DNA of 64,000 bases, from NCBI RefSeq assembly GCF_000177195.2, contig NC_015953.1:248001-312000 (forward strand), written 5' to 3'. A model generated the notes under the pieces. That model saw nothing but the letters and a program-made list of their open reading frames with translations, was not told the DNA's origin and made no database searches. The DNA comes from Streptomyces sp. SirexAA-E. GTDB taxonomy: Bacteria; Actinomycetota; Actinomycetes; Streptomycetales; Streptomycetaceae. This document shows, piece by piece, positions 26,875 through 35,427 of this stretch. Positions within the stretch are counted from its first letter, which is position 1, and every line of letters begins with the position of its first letter. Made by a program: the position numbers and the translations under genes.

Positions 26875-28125
26875 TCAGTCGGGGGTGTCGGTGGGGCGCC
26901 GCAGCACGAGGGCCGAGTTCGACCCCATGAGGCCCCGGCTCAGCACCAGCGCCGTCCGCAGTTCCGCGGGGCGGGCGCGGCCGGTGACCACGTCGAGGTC
27001 GTGGCACACCTCGAAGACGTTGGGCGTCGGCGGGACCAGGCCGTGCTCCATGGCGAGCACCGCCGCGGAGACGTCCAGCACGGGCGCTCCGCAGTAGGCC
27101 CGGCCGATACCGGTCTTGGGCGCCGTCACGGGGACGCGTCGGCCGTGGGTGCCCAGCGCGTCGGCGAGTGCCAGCGCCTCGGCCCGGTCGGCCGAGGGCA
27201 CGCCGAGTGCGTCGGCGAAGACGACGTCGATCTCCTCGGGCGCGCAGTCCGCCTCGCGCAGTGCACCCTCGATGGCCCGGGCCAGCCCTTCGCGGGACTG
27301 CTCCCAGCGGCCGGCGCCGGTGAAGGTGGCGGCGTGGCCGACGAGTTCGGCGCGGACCCGGGCACCGCGCGCGCGGGCCGCCGTGTCCTCCTCGACGACC
27401 AGCATGGCACCACCCTCGGCCGGCACGAAGCCGCAGGCGTCCGCGGTGAACGGCCGGTAGGCGCGGGTCGGTTCGTCGCAGACGCTGAGGTCCTCGTAGC
27501 CGAGCTGGCAGACGACCGAGTACGGGGCCAGGGGTGCCTCGGCGGCGCCGACGACCACGGCGTCCGTGCCACCCCGGACGGACCGCGCGGCGTGCATGAG
27601 CGCGTCCAGGCCACCGGCCTCGTCGCTGGCCACGACGGCACACGGTCCCTTGAATCCGCCGCGGATGGAGATCTGGCCGGTGCTGGCGGCGTAGAACCAG
27701 GCGATGGACTGGTAGGGGCCGACGAACCGGGATCCTTGACCCCACAGCCGTTGCAGCTCGCGCTGGCCGAACTCCCCGCCGCCCGACCCGGCGGCCGTCA
27801 CCACACCCACCTTGAACGGCGTGTCCTGGTAGTCGGCGCGGCCGAGCCGCGCGTCGTCCAGGGCCAGGTCGGCGGCGGCCATCGCGTAGTGCGTGAACCG
27901 GTCGGTCTGGACGAGGTAGCGCTCCTCCACGGAGGCGACCGGGTCGAAGTCCCGGACCTCGCCCGCGACCCGCAGCGGTAGGTGTTCACAACCCTCGCGG
28001 GAGACCCGGTCGAGGACGCTGACCCCTTCCTGGGTCTGCTTCCAGAAGGCACCGGTGCCTGTCCCGTTGGGGGCGACGACGCCGATGCCCGTGATAACGG
28101 ACCGCCGGTGTGCCGGGTTGCTCAT
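26875..28125 (-). CDS. whiE ORFIV: WhiE ORFIV-type chain length factor (KS-beta), 416 aa
   Basis: The beta subunit of the minimal polyketide synthase; it forms a heterodimer with KS-alpha and sets chain length. It has a thiolase fold, beginning [20 protein letters not shown]. The position of the KS active-site Cys is Glu169 ([16 protein letters not shown]). Most CLFs have Gln there; to my memory, spore-pigment types often have Glu. The His motifs of KS-alpha are absent. Its start overlaps the KS-alpha stop (ATGA), a mark of translational coupling giving equal subunit amounts. Confidence 0.95.
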   Translation of the reverse strand: MSNPAHRRSVITGIGVVAPNGTGTGAFWKQTQEGVSVLDRVSREGCEHLPLRVAGEVRDFDPVASVEERYLVQTDRFTHYAMAAADLALDDARLGRADYQDTPFKVGVVTAAGSGGGEFGQRELQRLWGQGSRFVGPYQSIAWFYAASTGQISIRGGFKGPCAVVASDEAGGLDALMHAARSVRGGTDAVVVGAAEAPLAPYSVVCQLGYEDLSVCDEPTRAYRPFTADACGFVPAEGGAMLVVEEDTAARARGARVRAELVGHAATFTGAGRWEQSREGLARAIEGALREADCAPEEIDVVFADALGVPSADRAEALALADALGTHGRRVPVTAPKTGIGRAYCGAPVLDVSAAVLAMEHGLVPPTPNVFEVCHDLDVVTGRARPAELRTALVLSRGLMGSNSALVLRRPTDTPD

Positions 28126-29390
28126 GGTGTCCTCCCGCCTGGTCGGGTGAGGGCGACGGCGGACTGGAACCCGCCGAACCCGCTGCCCACCGAGAGCACG
28201 CTGCGCAGCTTGAGGGGCCGTGCGGTGCGCGGCACGTAGTCGAGGTCGCACTCGGGGTCCGCGGTCTCGTAGTTGGCCGTCGGGGGCACCGTCTGGTGCT
28301 TCAGCGCCAGGACGCACGCCGCTATCTCGATCGCCCCGATGGCACCGAGCGAGTGACCGACCATGGACTTGATCGAGCTCATCGGCACCTTGTACGCGTG
28401 TGAGCCCAGGGCCTTCTTCACCGCGGCGGTCTCGTGCCGGTCGTTCTGCTTGGTGCCCGAGCCGTGCGCGTTGACGTAGTCGATCCGTGTGGGGTCGATA
28501 CGGGAGTGCGCGAGTGCCGTGTTGATGGCTTCTGCCATTTCGAGGCCTTCGCTGGTGAGCCCGGTCATGTGGTAGGCGTTGCCGAAGGTGGCGTAGCCCG
28601 ATATCTCGCAGAGGACGGTCGCCCCGCGGGCCCGCGCGTGCTCCAGCTCCTCGAGCACGAGGACGGCTCCGCCCTCGCCCATGACGAAGCCGTCGCGGCG
28701 TGCGTCGAACGGCCTGGAGGCGTGCTCCGGGTCGTCGTTGTTCGCGGAGGTGGCCTTGATGGCGTCGAAGCACGCGACGGTGATCGGGGTGATCGGGGTG
28801 TCGGACGCGCCGGCGACGCAGACGTCGACCCGCCCTTCCTCGATGGAGTGGAAGGCGTAACCGATCGCGTCCAGGCCGGAGGTGCAGCCGGTGGAGACGG
28901 TCTGCACGGGTCCGTGCGCGCCGACCTCCTCGGCGACCGCCGAGGCGAGGGTGCTGGGCGAGAACGCCCGTTCCAGGTGGCGGCCCGCCGGCCGGTGGTC
29001 GACGTCCCAGCGCGCCCCGCTGTCGCTGACGGCGACGTAGTCGTGTTCGAGGCGGGTGGTGCCGCCGACCGCGGTGCCCAGGGAGACCCCGATGCGCCAG
29101 GGGTCTTCCTTCTCGAGGTCGAGGCCGGCGTCGCCCAGCGCTTCCCTGGCCGCCACCAGGGCGAACTGGATGTACCGGTCGGAACGTGCGACCAGTTCGT
29201 CGTCCAGGCCGTGTGTGGCCGGGTCGAAGTCGCACTCGGCGGCGATACGTGAACGGAAGGGCGCGGGGTCGAACAGGGTGATGCCGCGTGTGGCGGTGCG
29301 GCCGTTCGACAGCAGGTCCCAGAACGCCCGGGTCCCGATGCCGCCGGGTGCGACGACGCCGACTCCGGTGACGGCGACACGCCGGCTCAC
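28122..29390 (-). CDS. whiE ORFIII: WhiE ORFIII-type ketosynthase KS-alpha, 422 aa
   Basis: The catalytic beta-ketoacyl synthase of the type II PKS. The active-site Cys169 lies in [15 protein letters not shown]; the histidines are in [17 protein letters not shown] and [17 protein letters not shown]. All catalytic residues are present. It builds the poly-beta-ketone from malonyl-ACP together with the CLF. Its stop overlaps the CLF start, and its own start overlaps the cupin stop by 4 bp. Gene order (cupin, KS, CLF, ACP, aromatase, cyclase) matches the S. coelicolor whiE locus. Confidence 0.97.
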   Translation of the reverse strand: MSRRVAVTGVGVVAPGGIGTRAFWDLLSNGRTATRGITLFDPAPFRSRIAAECDFDPATHGLDDELVARSDRYIQFALVAAREALGDAGLDLEKEDPWRIGVSLGTAVGGTTRLEHDYVAVSDSGARWDVDHRPAGRHLERAFSPSTLASAVAEEVGAHGPVQTVSTGCTSGLDAIGYAFHSIEEGRVDVCVAGASDTPITPITVACFDAIKATSANNDDPEHASRPFDARRDGFVMGEGGAVLVLEELEHARARGATVLCEISGYATFGNAYHMTGLTSEGLEMAEAINTALAHSRIDPTRIDYVNAHGSGTKQNDRHETAAVKKALGSHAYKVPMSSIKSMVGHSLGAIGAIEIAACVLALKHQTVPPTANYETADPECDLDYVPRTARPLKLRSVLSVGSGFGGFQSAVALTRPGGRTP

Positions 29391-29839
29391 GACGCGGCCC
29401 CCGTTCGTTCTGGCGGTGCTCCGCGCTCGGCGGCCTGTACGGTCTCGGCGCTGTCCGTGACCTCGGTGTCCACGTGGCCGAGTTCCGGGCGCGGGGCGAG
29501 CGGTCCGAGGTGGAAGACCATGCGCGCCTCCACGTCACCCACGTTGCGGAAGCGGTGGCGTACGTGCGGCGGGATGAGCAGCCCCTGGTCGGGCCGCATG
29601 GCGTGCGCCTCGCCGTCCAGGTCGACCTCGAGGAGGCCGTCCACGACGTACACGAACTCCTCGGAGTACGGGTGGTAATGCTCACCGATGCGCTCACCGG
29701 GGCGGACGATGGCCAGTCCCATGAAGCCGCTGGTGGCTCCCACTGCTGTTGGTGTGAGCAGGGCGCGCAGATCCCCTCCGCGCCTGCGGTTGGGCTGCGT
29801 CTCGCTGAGGTCCACGATGCGAGGCCGGTGCGTGGTCAT
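29387..29839 (-). CDS. whiE ORFII: WhiE ORFII-type cupin protein, 150 aa
   Basis: A single-domain cupin. The metal-binding motif reads [19 protein letters not shown] (GX5HXH...E type), and the second cupin motif is [17 protein letters not shown]. Spore-pigment clusters nearly always carry such a cupin between ORFI and KS-alpha; its step is unproven, perhaps oxidation or ring closure. The C-terminal 30 residues ([15 protein letters not shown]...) look disordered. The 4 bp stop/start overlap with KS-alpha supports co-translation. Confidence 0.92.
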   Translation of the reverse strand: MTTHRPRIVDLSETQPNRRRGGDLRALLTPTAVGATSGFMGLAIVRPGERIGEHYHPYSEEFVYVVDGLLEVDLDGEAHAMRPDQGLLIPPHVRHRFRNVGDVEARMVFHLGPLAPRPELGHVDTEVTDSAETVQAAERGAPPERTGAAS

Positions 29840-29914
29840 GACTGCTCTCCTCCGGGCGCGTTGTGCGAGGTGACGGCAGCGCGGGCCCGTGCCCGGGGCT
29901 GCCGGTGGGACACG

Positions 29915-31033
29915 TCAGGACTCGGTGGCCCGACGGTCGGTGATCAGGTCCATCTCCGACTGGGCGAGGAACCGGGCGGCCTCCGGATCGGTCGTCGGCA
30001 GGCCGTTCGCGCCGCCTTCGAGGAGCCGGCCGAGCATGGCAGCCTTGCGGGGACCGCCGATACCGAGCGCCTGCGCGGGCTGCGCGTCGAGGGGGCCACT
30101 GACTTCGAGCAGGCGCACCACCACGTCGTCACGCTGGAAGATGGTGCTGCTCTCGATGGGGCCGGCGACGTCCTCCGCCGCTTCCTCGTCCTGGCCGGCG
30201 AGCAGCCGGGCCAGAGCCATGCCGCAGCCTTCCTTCGCCTGGTAGAAGAGCGCGTGCCGTTGGACCTCGGTCGCGGCGTGCCGTCCCGCCTTCACGTGGT
30301 GGACGGTCGGCAGGGCGGCCCGGGTGAAGAACATCCGGGCGGAGTCCGGGTCGGACAGGTCCCGGTCCTGCTCCAGGTACGGGTTGATGGCTTCCTCGAC
30401 GGCCCTGACCTCGGGCTGGCGGGAGACGTGGCGCAGCGCGGCCATCAGGTCGCCCTCGACCTCGACGGCCCGCACGACGCGGTTGCCGTACATGAAGAGC
30501 GAGGTGCGGCGCAGCCGGGTGTTCTCGTCGACCCGTGCCTGCGGGGAGTCGTAGTCGGCGAGGATCTTCGCGACGATGTCCTCGGTGCCGGGTTTCACCG
30601 TGAAGGTGAGCGCGTGGCGGACGATGCCGTCTCCCAGGCGCGGGGCGGACTGGAGGCGGCCCTTGACGGGTTCGGGCGCGTTCTCGAACGCGGCACCGGT
30701 CTCGCGCAGCACGCTGAAGCGGAGCGAACGGGTGTCGCGTACGCAGCTGTGCAGGGGCTGGACCGTCTTGACGTGCTCCTCGCTGTTGACCCACGCGAGG
30801 AAGGGGGGAGCGCTCTCCCACTCGCTGGTGATGAGCCACTGCGAGGGGTTCTCGATGGACTGGCAGAGCTGGTCGCTGATGTGTCCGGGAACCGACGCCA
30901 CCTGGTTGCGCATGTGCTCGTACGCCTCGAGGAACTGGTTCTGAGCGCCGTCGTGCAGATCCAGCAGGAGTATGACCCGGAGCCTGGAACCGTCGAAGGC
31001 GGACTGCGATATGCGTTCCGAGAGGGTTGTCAT
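29915..31033 (-). CDS. whiE ORFI: WhiE ORFI-type SchA/CurD-domain protein, 372 aa
   Basis: First gene of the leftward spore-pigment operon. It contains repeated antibiotic-monooxygenase-like ferredoxin folds: LRVILLLDLHDGAQNQFLEA at the start, then IVRHALTFTVKPGTEDIVAK in the middle and TEVQRHALFYQAKEGCGMAL later. The SchA/CurD family occurs only in polyketide spore-pigment and related clusters, with no defined reaction. It is followed by a 75 bp gap before the cupin, so the operon continues without an obvious terminator. The ATG at 31033 lies next to the divergent promoter region. Confidence 0.93.
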   Translation of the reverse strand: MTTLSERISQSAFDGSRLRVILLLDLHDGAQNQFLEAYEHMRNQVASVPGHISDQLCQSIENPSQWLITSEWESAPPFLAWVNSEEHVKTVQPLHSCVRDTRSLRFSVLRETGAAFENAPEPVKGRLQSAPRLGDGIVRHALTFTVKPGTEDIVAKILADYDSPQARVDENTRLRRTSLFMYGNRVVRAVEVEGDLMAALRHVSRQPEVRAVEEAINPYLEQDRDLSDPDSARMFFTRAALPTVHHVKAGRHAATEVQRHALFYQAKEGCGMALARLLAGQDEEAAEDVAGPIESSTIFQRDDVVVRLLEVSGPLDAQPAQALGIGGPRKAAMLGRLLEGGANGLPTTDPEAARFLAQSEMDLITDRRATES

Positions 31034-31302
31034 CTTTCGCTCTCCTTCGAGACGGTGCGTACGGCCACGTCCGGTGGTCTGTCGTCATCCGTCGGTATCG
31101 GTGGAGTGGAAGCGGAGCAGGGTCCTCCCCGCTGATGCGTTCGTCTCCGCCCCGGCATCGCGAGCATCGCTCCCGCGACTGATCGTGGAACGCCGTCACG
31201 GGCCGCGCGAGATTTATGAACCGTTCAGGTGAGGAGGTCGCCGAAGCCCTCGTACGAGGGCATGGACACTGCATCCGTCCTGCGTCCGAGCTGGAGCAAC
31301 TG
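31034..31302. promoter_or_regulatory. divergent whiE-type promoter region
   Basis: 269 bp separate ORFI (leftward) from ORFVIII (rightward). In S. coelicolor the equivalent region has two divergent promoters, P1 and P2, and P2 depends on the late sporulation factor sigma-F. An A/T-rich element, GATTTATGAACCGTTCAGG at 31210-31228, stands out in GC-rich surroundings and could be a -10 region for either strand. Assignment to a sigma factor is not possible by eye. Confidence 0.5.
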
Positions 31303-32937
31303 ATGAACGAGAACGTCGACCACCGTGTACCGGTCCTCATCGTGGGCGGCTCCCTGGTGGGCCTGTCCGCCTCCCTCTTCCTGAGCCGGCTCGGCGTCCG
31401 CCATCTCCTGGTCGAGAAGCACGCGGGCACCTCGACCCACCCGCGGGGACGCGGGAACAACGTCCGCACGATGGAGCTCTTCAGGACCGCGGGGGCGGAG
31501 CGGCTGATCCGGGACGCCGCCTCGGTGCTGGCGGACAACCACGGCATCCTGCAGGCGGCCTCGCTCACCGGGGACGACCAGGAGTGGCTGTTCAAGGAGA
31601 TCGACCCGGGCGGCGGGCTGGCCCGGTTCAGCCCGAGCGGCTGGTGCCTGTGCAGCCAGAACGACCTGGAGCCCGTACTGGTGGAGCACGCGCGTGCTCA
31701 GGGCAGCGACCTGCGGTTCTCCGCCGAGCTGCTCAGCTTCGACCAGGACCCTGAGGGCGTGAGCGCCGTCGTGAAGGACCGGGAGACCGGGGAGCACACC
31801 ACGGTGCGCGCCGACTACCTCGTGGCGGCCGACGGACCGCGCAGCCCGATCCGGGAGCAGCTGCGGATCGGGCAGTCGGGTCCCGGGGACCTGTTCCACA
31901 ACGTGAGCATCACCTTCCGGTCCCGGGACCTGGCGTCGGTGGTCGGCGATCGGCGGTTCATCGTCTGCTACCTGACGAACCCGGAGGCGGACGGGGCGCT
32001 CCTGCCGGTGGACAACGAGGAGCGCTGGGTGTTCCACGCGCCGTGGAAGCCGGACCTCGGCGAGACGCTGGAGGACTTCACCGACGAGCGGTGCGCCGAG
32101 CACATCCGCAAGGCGGTCGGTGCGCCCGGTCTCGATGTCGAGATCACGGGCAAGGCGCCGTGGCACGCCGCGGAGCGGGTGGCCGAGCGGTACGGCGCGG
32201 GCCGGGTCTTCCTGGCGGGCGACTCCGCCCACGAGATGTCTCCGACCGGGGCGTTCGGCTCCAACACCGGTATCCAGGACGCGCACAACCTGGCGTGGAA
32301 GCTGGCCGCCGTGGTGGCCGGGGAGGCCGGTCCCGGGCTTCTGGAGACGTACGAGGCGGAACGGCTTCCGGTGGCGCGCGCGACGAGCGCGCGGGCGTCG
32401 GCCCGGTCGCAGGAGCACAGCCATCCGGGGTACGCGGGGACGCCGGGCCCGGTCGGCGGGCGCAAGGGCGGCATGCTCACGGTGGCCCTGGGTTACCGGT
32501 ATGCGCGGGGTGCGGTACTGGGGGTGGATCCGGGTCGGCCGGTGGTACCCGAGGGCATGGACCTGTCGGGCGAGCCCGGTACCCGCGCCCCGCATCTGTG
32601 GGTGAGCCGGGGCGGGGCGCGGGTGTCGACCCTGGATCTGTACGAGCGGTCGTTCGTGCTGCTCTGCGGCGCCGGGCAGGACCGGTGGCGGGCGGCGGCG
32701 GAGCGGGTCGCGGAGCGGATGGGCGTCCGGTTGGACGCGTACACCGTCGGTCCGGGCCCCGGGGCCGATCTGGTGACCGAGGACGGGGCGGACTGGGCGG
32801 CCGCGCACGGCACGGGTGCGGAGGGCGCCGTGCTGGTGCGGCCCGACGCCTTCGTGGCCTGGCGATCGCCGGGCGCGGTGCCGGACGCGGACGCCGTGCT
32901 CCGCGACGCTCTCACGGCTCTGCTGCACCGGGCCTGA
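31303..32937 (+). CDS. whiE ORFVIII: WhiE ORFVIII-type FAD-dependent hydroxylase, 544 aa
   Basis: A class A flavoprotein aromatic hydroxylase. The FAD-binding GxGxxG variant is PVLIVGGSLVGLSASLFLSR (residues 9-28), the DG motif is DYLVAADGPRSPIREQL, and the GD motif is RVFLAGDSAHEMSPTGAFGS. A C-terminal thioredoxin-like domain follows (about 410-544). It would hydroxylate the spore-pigment polyketide late in the pathway. GGAG lies 6 bp before the ATG. It is divergent from ORFI, as in S. coelicolor whiE. Confidence 0.94.
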   Translation: MNENVDHRVPVLIVGGSLVGLSASLFLSRLGVRHLLVEKHAGTSTHPRGRGNNVRTMELFRTAGAERLIRDAASVLADNHGILQAASLTGDDQEWLFKEIDPGGGLARFSPSGWCLCSQNDLEPVLVEHARAQGSDLRFSAELLSFDQDPEGVSAVVKDRETGEHTTVRADYLVAADGPRSPIREQLRIGQSGPGDLFHNVSITFRSRDLASVVGDRRFIVCYLTNPEADGALLPVDNEERWVFHAPWKPDLGETLEDFTDERCAEHIRKAVGAPGLDVEITGKAPWHAAERVAERYGAGRVFLAGDSAHEMSPTGAFGSNTGIQDAHNLAWKLAAVVAGEAGPGLLETYEAERLPVARATSARASARSQEHSHPGYAGTPGPVGGRKGGMLTVALGYRYARGAVLGVDPGRPVVPEGMDLSGEPGTRAPHLWVSRGGARVSTLDLYERSFVLLCGAGQDRWRAAAERVAERMGVRLDAYTVGPGPGADLVTEDGADWAAAHGTGAEGAVLVRPDAFVAWRSPGAVPDADAVLRDALTALLHRA

Positions 32938-33025
32938 CCCGCCGGACCCCGGGCGCGGCCCGGCTCGCGGGGCGACACGCCGGGCCGGCCGTCCGGCGCA
33001 CCGGGTGCGGCGGCGGGCCTGGGTC

Positions 33026-33846
33026 TCAGCCGGTTCCGAAGGCGTGCAGCGCGGTGAGGAACCCGTCCGGGTTGTCGGTGTGCACAAGATGGTTCGCGTC
33101 GACCGGGACGTACCGCCCGCCTGTCTGCTCCGCGAGCCAGGCCAGTTGCCGCTGGTCGACGTGGCTGCGGGCCCTCCGACGACGAGCACCGGTGCCGTCA
33201 CATTCCTCAGGGCGGCGACGGTGGGGGGCTGGATCGAAGCCTTCACCCGGGTGGAAGAGAGCGGCGGCGTCTTCGGCGGGTTGTGTGGCGGCGTGCGCCT
33301 GGGCCTTCGCGTCCCAGCGGCCGTAGGACAGCGGCGTTCAGGCCGGGCCCCGGCCGTGGCCCGCCCGGCGAGGAGTTCTTCCGGTGCGGCTCAGGCGTCG
33401 GGGTACCAGGGTTCGTGGGCGTGTGCCGTAACGGTGTCGGACCCCTCGTCCTACCGGTGCGACCGGCTCGTCGACGACATCGAGGCGCTCCGCACCCACC
33501 TCGGCTTCGAACGGATCGACCTGCTGGGCCACTCCACCGCAGGGAACTCGGCGGCGCTCTACGCGGCGGCCCACCCTCAGCGGCTGCGCTCCCTCACACT
33601 CGTCACCCCCGGGGACACGCGCGGTCGGGCTCCCCGTCACCGACCAGGACCTACGCCGGGGACCGCGGATCCGCCGGTGCCGCGCAGGTCGAGCAGGACC
33701 AGTCGGCGCACGCGGGAGAGATCTCCGCGGGCGCCCAGGTAGGCGGACGCCCGCATGGGGCCACCGGGCAGACAGATCAGCGGCTCGCCCTCCCACACGA
33801 GGTGGTAGGCGAGTTCGTATCCGTCGTACGCGCTGAGGGTCGGCAT
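33026..33846 (-). pseudogene. alpha/beta hydrolase (proline-iminopeptidase-like) pseudogene with an internal inversion
   Basis: The minus strand at 33846 gives a clear N terminus (MPTLSAYDGYELAYHLVWEG ... RRLVLLDLRGTGGSAVP). The C terminus is also on the minus strand (QRQLAWLAEQTGGRYVPVDA to HAFGTG, stop 33026). The middle, with RLVDDIEALRTHLGFERIDL and LLGHSTAGNSAALYAAAHPQ (the nucleophile elbow), is on the plus strand at about 33437-33655. So about 220 bp are flipped in place. Further frameshifts and a stop lie around 33200-33410 and 33610. The overall span (821 bp) equals an intact gene, so little was lost. The original enzyme was probably an exo-acting peptidase. Confidence 0.88.
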
Positions 33847-33986
33847 GACCGCTGTCCAAACAGGCGGTCCGGCCGTCGGCGGCGTACGCGCACAGCGAAG
33901 GGGAGAGGCACGCGAAGTTTTCCACAGGTGCCGCCCTCCCCCTTGCCAGGAAGACTCTCGTCCTGAATTACTGCTCTCAGGAAGAT

Positions 33987-34004
33987 CGACCGAATGATCG
34001 GTCG
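33987..34004. promoter_or_regulatory. TetR-type palindrome upstream of paaK
   Basis: CGACCGA (33987-33993) and TCGGTCG (33998-34004) form perfect 7 bp inverted arms around ATGA. It lies 28-45 bp before the paaK start codon. Sites of this type are bound by TetR-family repressors such as PaaR, which senses phenylacetyl-CoA; no regulator gene is next to it. Confidence 0.68.
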
Positions 34005-34031
34005 TCCGTTTTCGGGGAGAGGAGCATCCGC

Positions 34032-35321
34032 ATGACGCCGCTGCTGCACGACGCCGAGCGGCTCGGTCGCGAGGAGTTGGAGGCGCTGCAGCTGGAGCGG
34101 CTGAGAGCCACGCTGCGGCACGCGTACGACCACGTCGGTTTCTACCGGAAGGCGTTCGACGAGGCCGGGGTGCGGCCCGAGGACTGCCGTTCCCTGGCCG
34201 ATCTCGCCCGTTTCCCGTTCACCGTCAAGGCGGATCTGCGGGACAACTACCCGTTCGGGATGTTCGCGGTCCCGGAGGAGAGGATCCGGCGGATCCACGC
34301 GTCCAGCGGCACCACCGGGCGGCCCACGGTGGTGGGGTACACCGAGCGGGACCTGGACATCTGGGCCGATGTGGTCGCCCGGTCGATCAGGGCGGCCGGG
34401 GGGCGGCCGGGCCAGAAGATCCATGTGGCCTACGGGTACGGGCTGTTCACCGGCGGCCTCGGGGCCCATTACGGCGCGGAGCGGCTCGGCTGCACCGTGA
34501 TCCCCGCGTCCGGGGGGATGACGTCCCGTCAGGTGCAGCTGATCCAGGACTTCCGGCCCGAGATCATCATGATCACGCCCTCGTACATGCTGACCCTGCT
34601 GGACGAGTTCGAGCGTCAGGGGGTCGATCCCCGTTCGACGTCGCTGAGGACGGGGATCTTCGGGGCCGAGCCGTGGACCGAGGGGATGCGGGAGGAGATC
34701 GAGGAGCGGTTCGCGATCGACGCCGTCGACATCTACGGGCTGTCCGAGGTGATGGGCCCGGGTGTGGCGCAGGAGTGCGTCGAGACGAAGGACGGTCTGC
34801 ACGTCTGGGAGGACCACTTCTATCCCGAGGTCGTCGATCCGTTCACCGGGGAGGTGCTGCCGGACGGGGAGGAGGGCGAGTTGGTGTTCACCTCGCTCAC
34901 CAAGGAGGCCATGCCCGTGATCCGCTACCGGACGCGTGATCTGACGCGGCTGCTGCCGGGGACGGCGCGCGCCTTCCGGCGTATGGAGAAGGTCACCGGG
35001 CGCAGTGACGACATGGTGATACTCCGGGGGGTGAACCTCTTCCCCACTCAGATAGAGGAGATCGTGCTGCGCACGCCCGGGGTGGCTCCGCACTTCCAGT
35101 TGCGGTTGACCCGGCAGGGCCGTCTGGACGCGCTGACCGTGCGGGCGGAGGCTCGTGCGGACGCGACGGCCGACGAGCGTGCGGTGGCCGCGCGGTCGAT
35201 CGCCGCCGCGGTGAAGGACGGGGTCGGGGTGAGTGTGGAGGTGGAGATCGTGGATCCGGAGGCGTTGGAGAGGTCGGTCGGGAAGATCAAGCGGATCGTG
35301 GACGCGAGGGGTGCGGGATGA
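34032..35321 (+). CDS. paaK: phenylacetate-CoA ligase, 429 aa
   Basis: An adenylate-forming enzyme that activates phenylacetate to phenylacetyl-CoA. Motif A3 reads IHASSGTTGRPTVVGYT (about residues 89-105), A5-like YGLSEVMGPGVAQEC and the A8 region RTRDLTRLLPG are present, with the C-terminal hinge GRSDDMVILRGVNLFPTQIE. The 429-residue length fits PaaK. No other paa gene is in the window, so it is an orphan here. A TetR-type palindrome precedes it. A GGGGAGAGGAGC ribosome site lies before the ATG. Confidence 0.95.
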   Translation: MTPLLHDAERLGREELEALQLERLRATLRHAYDHVGFYRKAFDEAGVRPEDCRSLADLARFPFTVKADLRDNYPFGMFAVPEERIRRIHASSGTTGRPTVVGYTERDLDIWADVVARSIRAAGGRPGQKIHVAYGYGLFTGGLGAHYGAERLGCTVIPASGGMTSRQVQLIQDFRPEIIMITPSYMLTLLDEFERQGVDPRSTSLRTGIFGAEPWTEGMREEIEERFAIDAVDIYGLSEVMGPGVAQECVETKDGLHVWEDHFYPEVVDPFTGEVLPDGEEGELVFTSLTKEAMPVIRYRTRDLTRLLPGTARAFRRMEKVTGRSDDMVILRGVNLFPTQIEEIVLRTPGVAPHFQLRLTRQGRLDALTVRAEARADATADERAVAARSIAAAVKDGVGVSVEVEIVDPEALERSVGKIKRIVDARGAG

Positions 35322-35382
35322 GGCCTACCGACGCTCGGGGCGCACCGCCGCCCGTTCGGGTGAGGACCGTGCGCCCGGGTGG

Positions 35383-35411
35383 GCGCCCCGGGAGCCATGT
35401 GCGCGGGGCGC
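35383..35411. terminator. hairpin between paaK and the acyl-CoA synthetase
   Basis: GCGCCCCG (35383-35390) and CGGGGCGC (35404-35411) form an 8 bp GC stem with a 13 nt loop between two convergent genes. Confidence 0.5.
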
Positions 35412-35427
35412 TCCCCCGCCCGGCCGG

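Noticed and set aside
33437..33655. A separate plus-strand hydrolase gene in the pseudogene region
   Set aside because: It has only the middle of the fold, without start or C terminus, and the missing parts are on the other strand on both sides, so inversion is the better reading.
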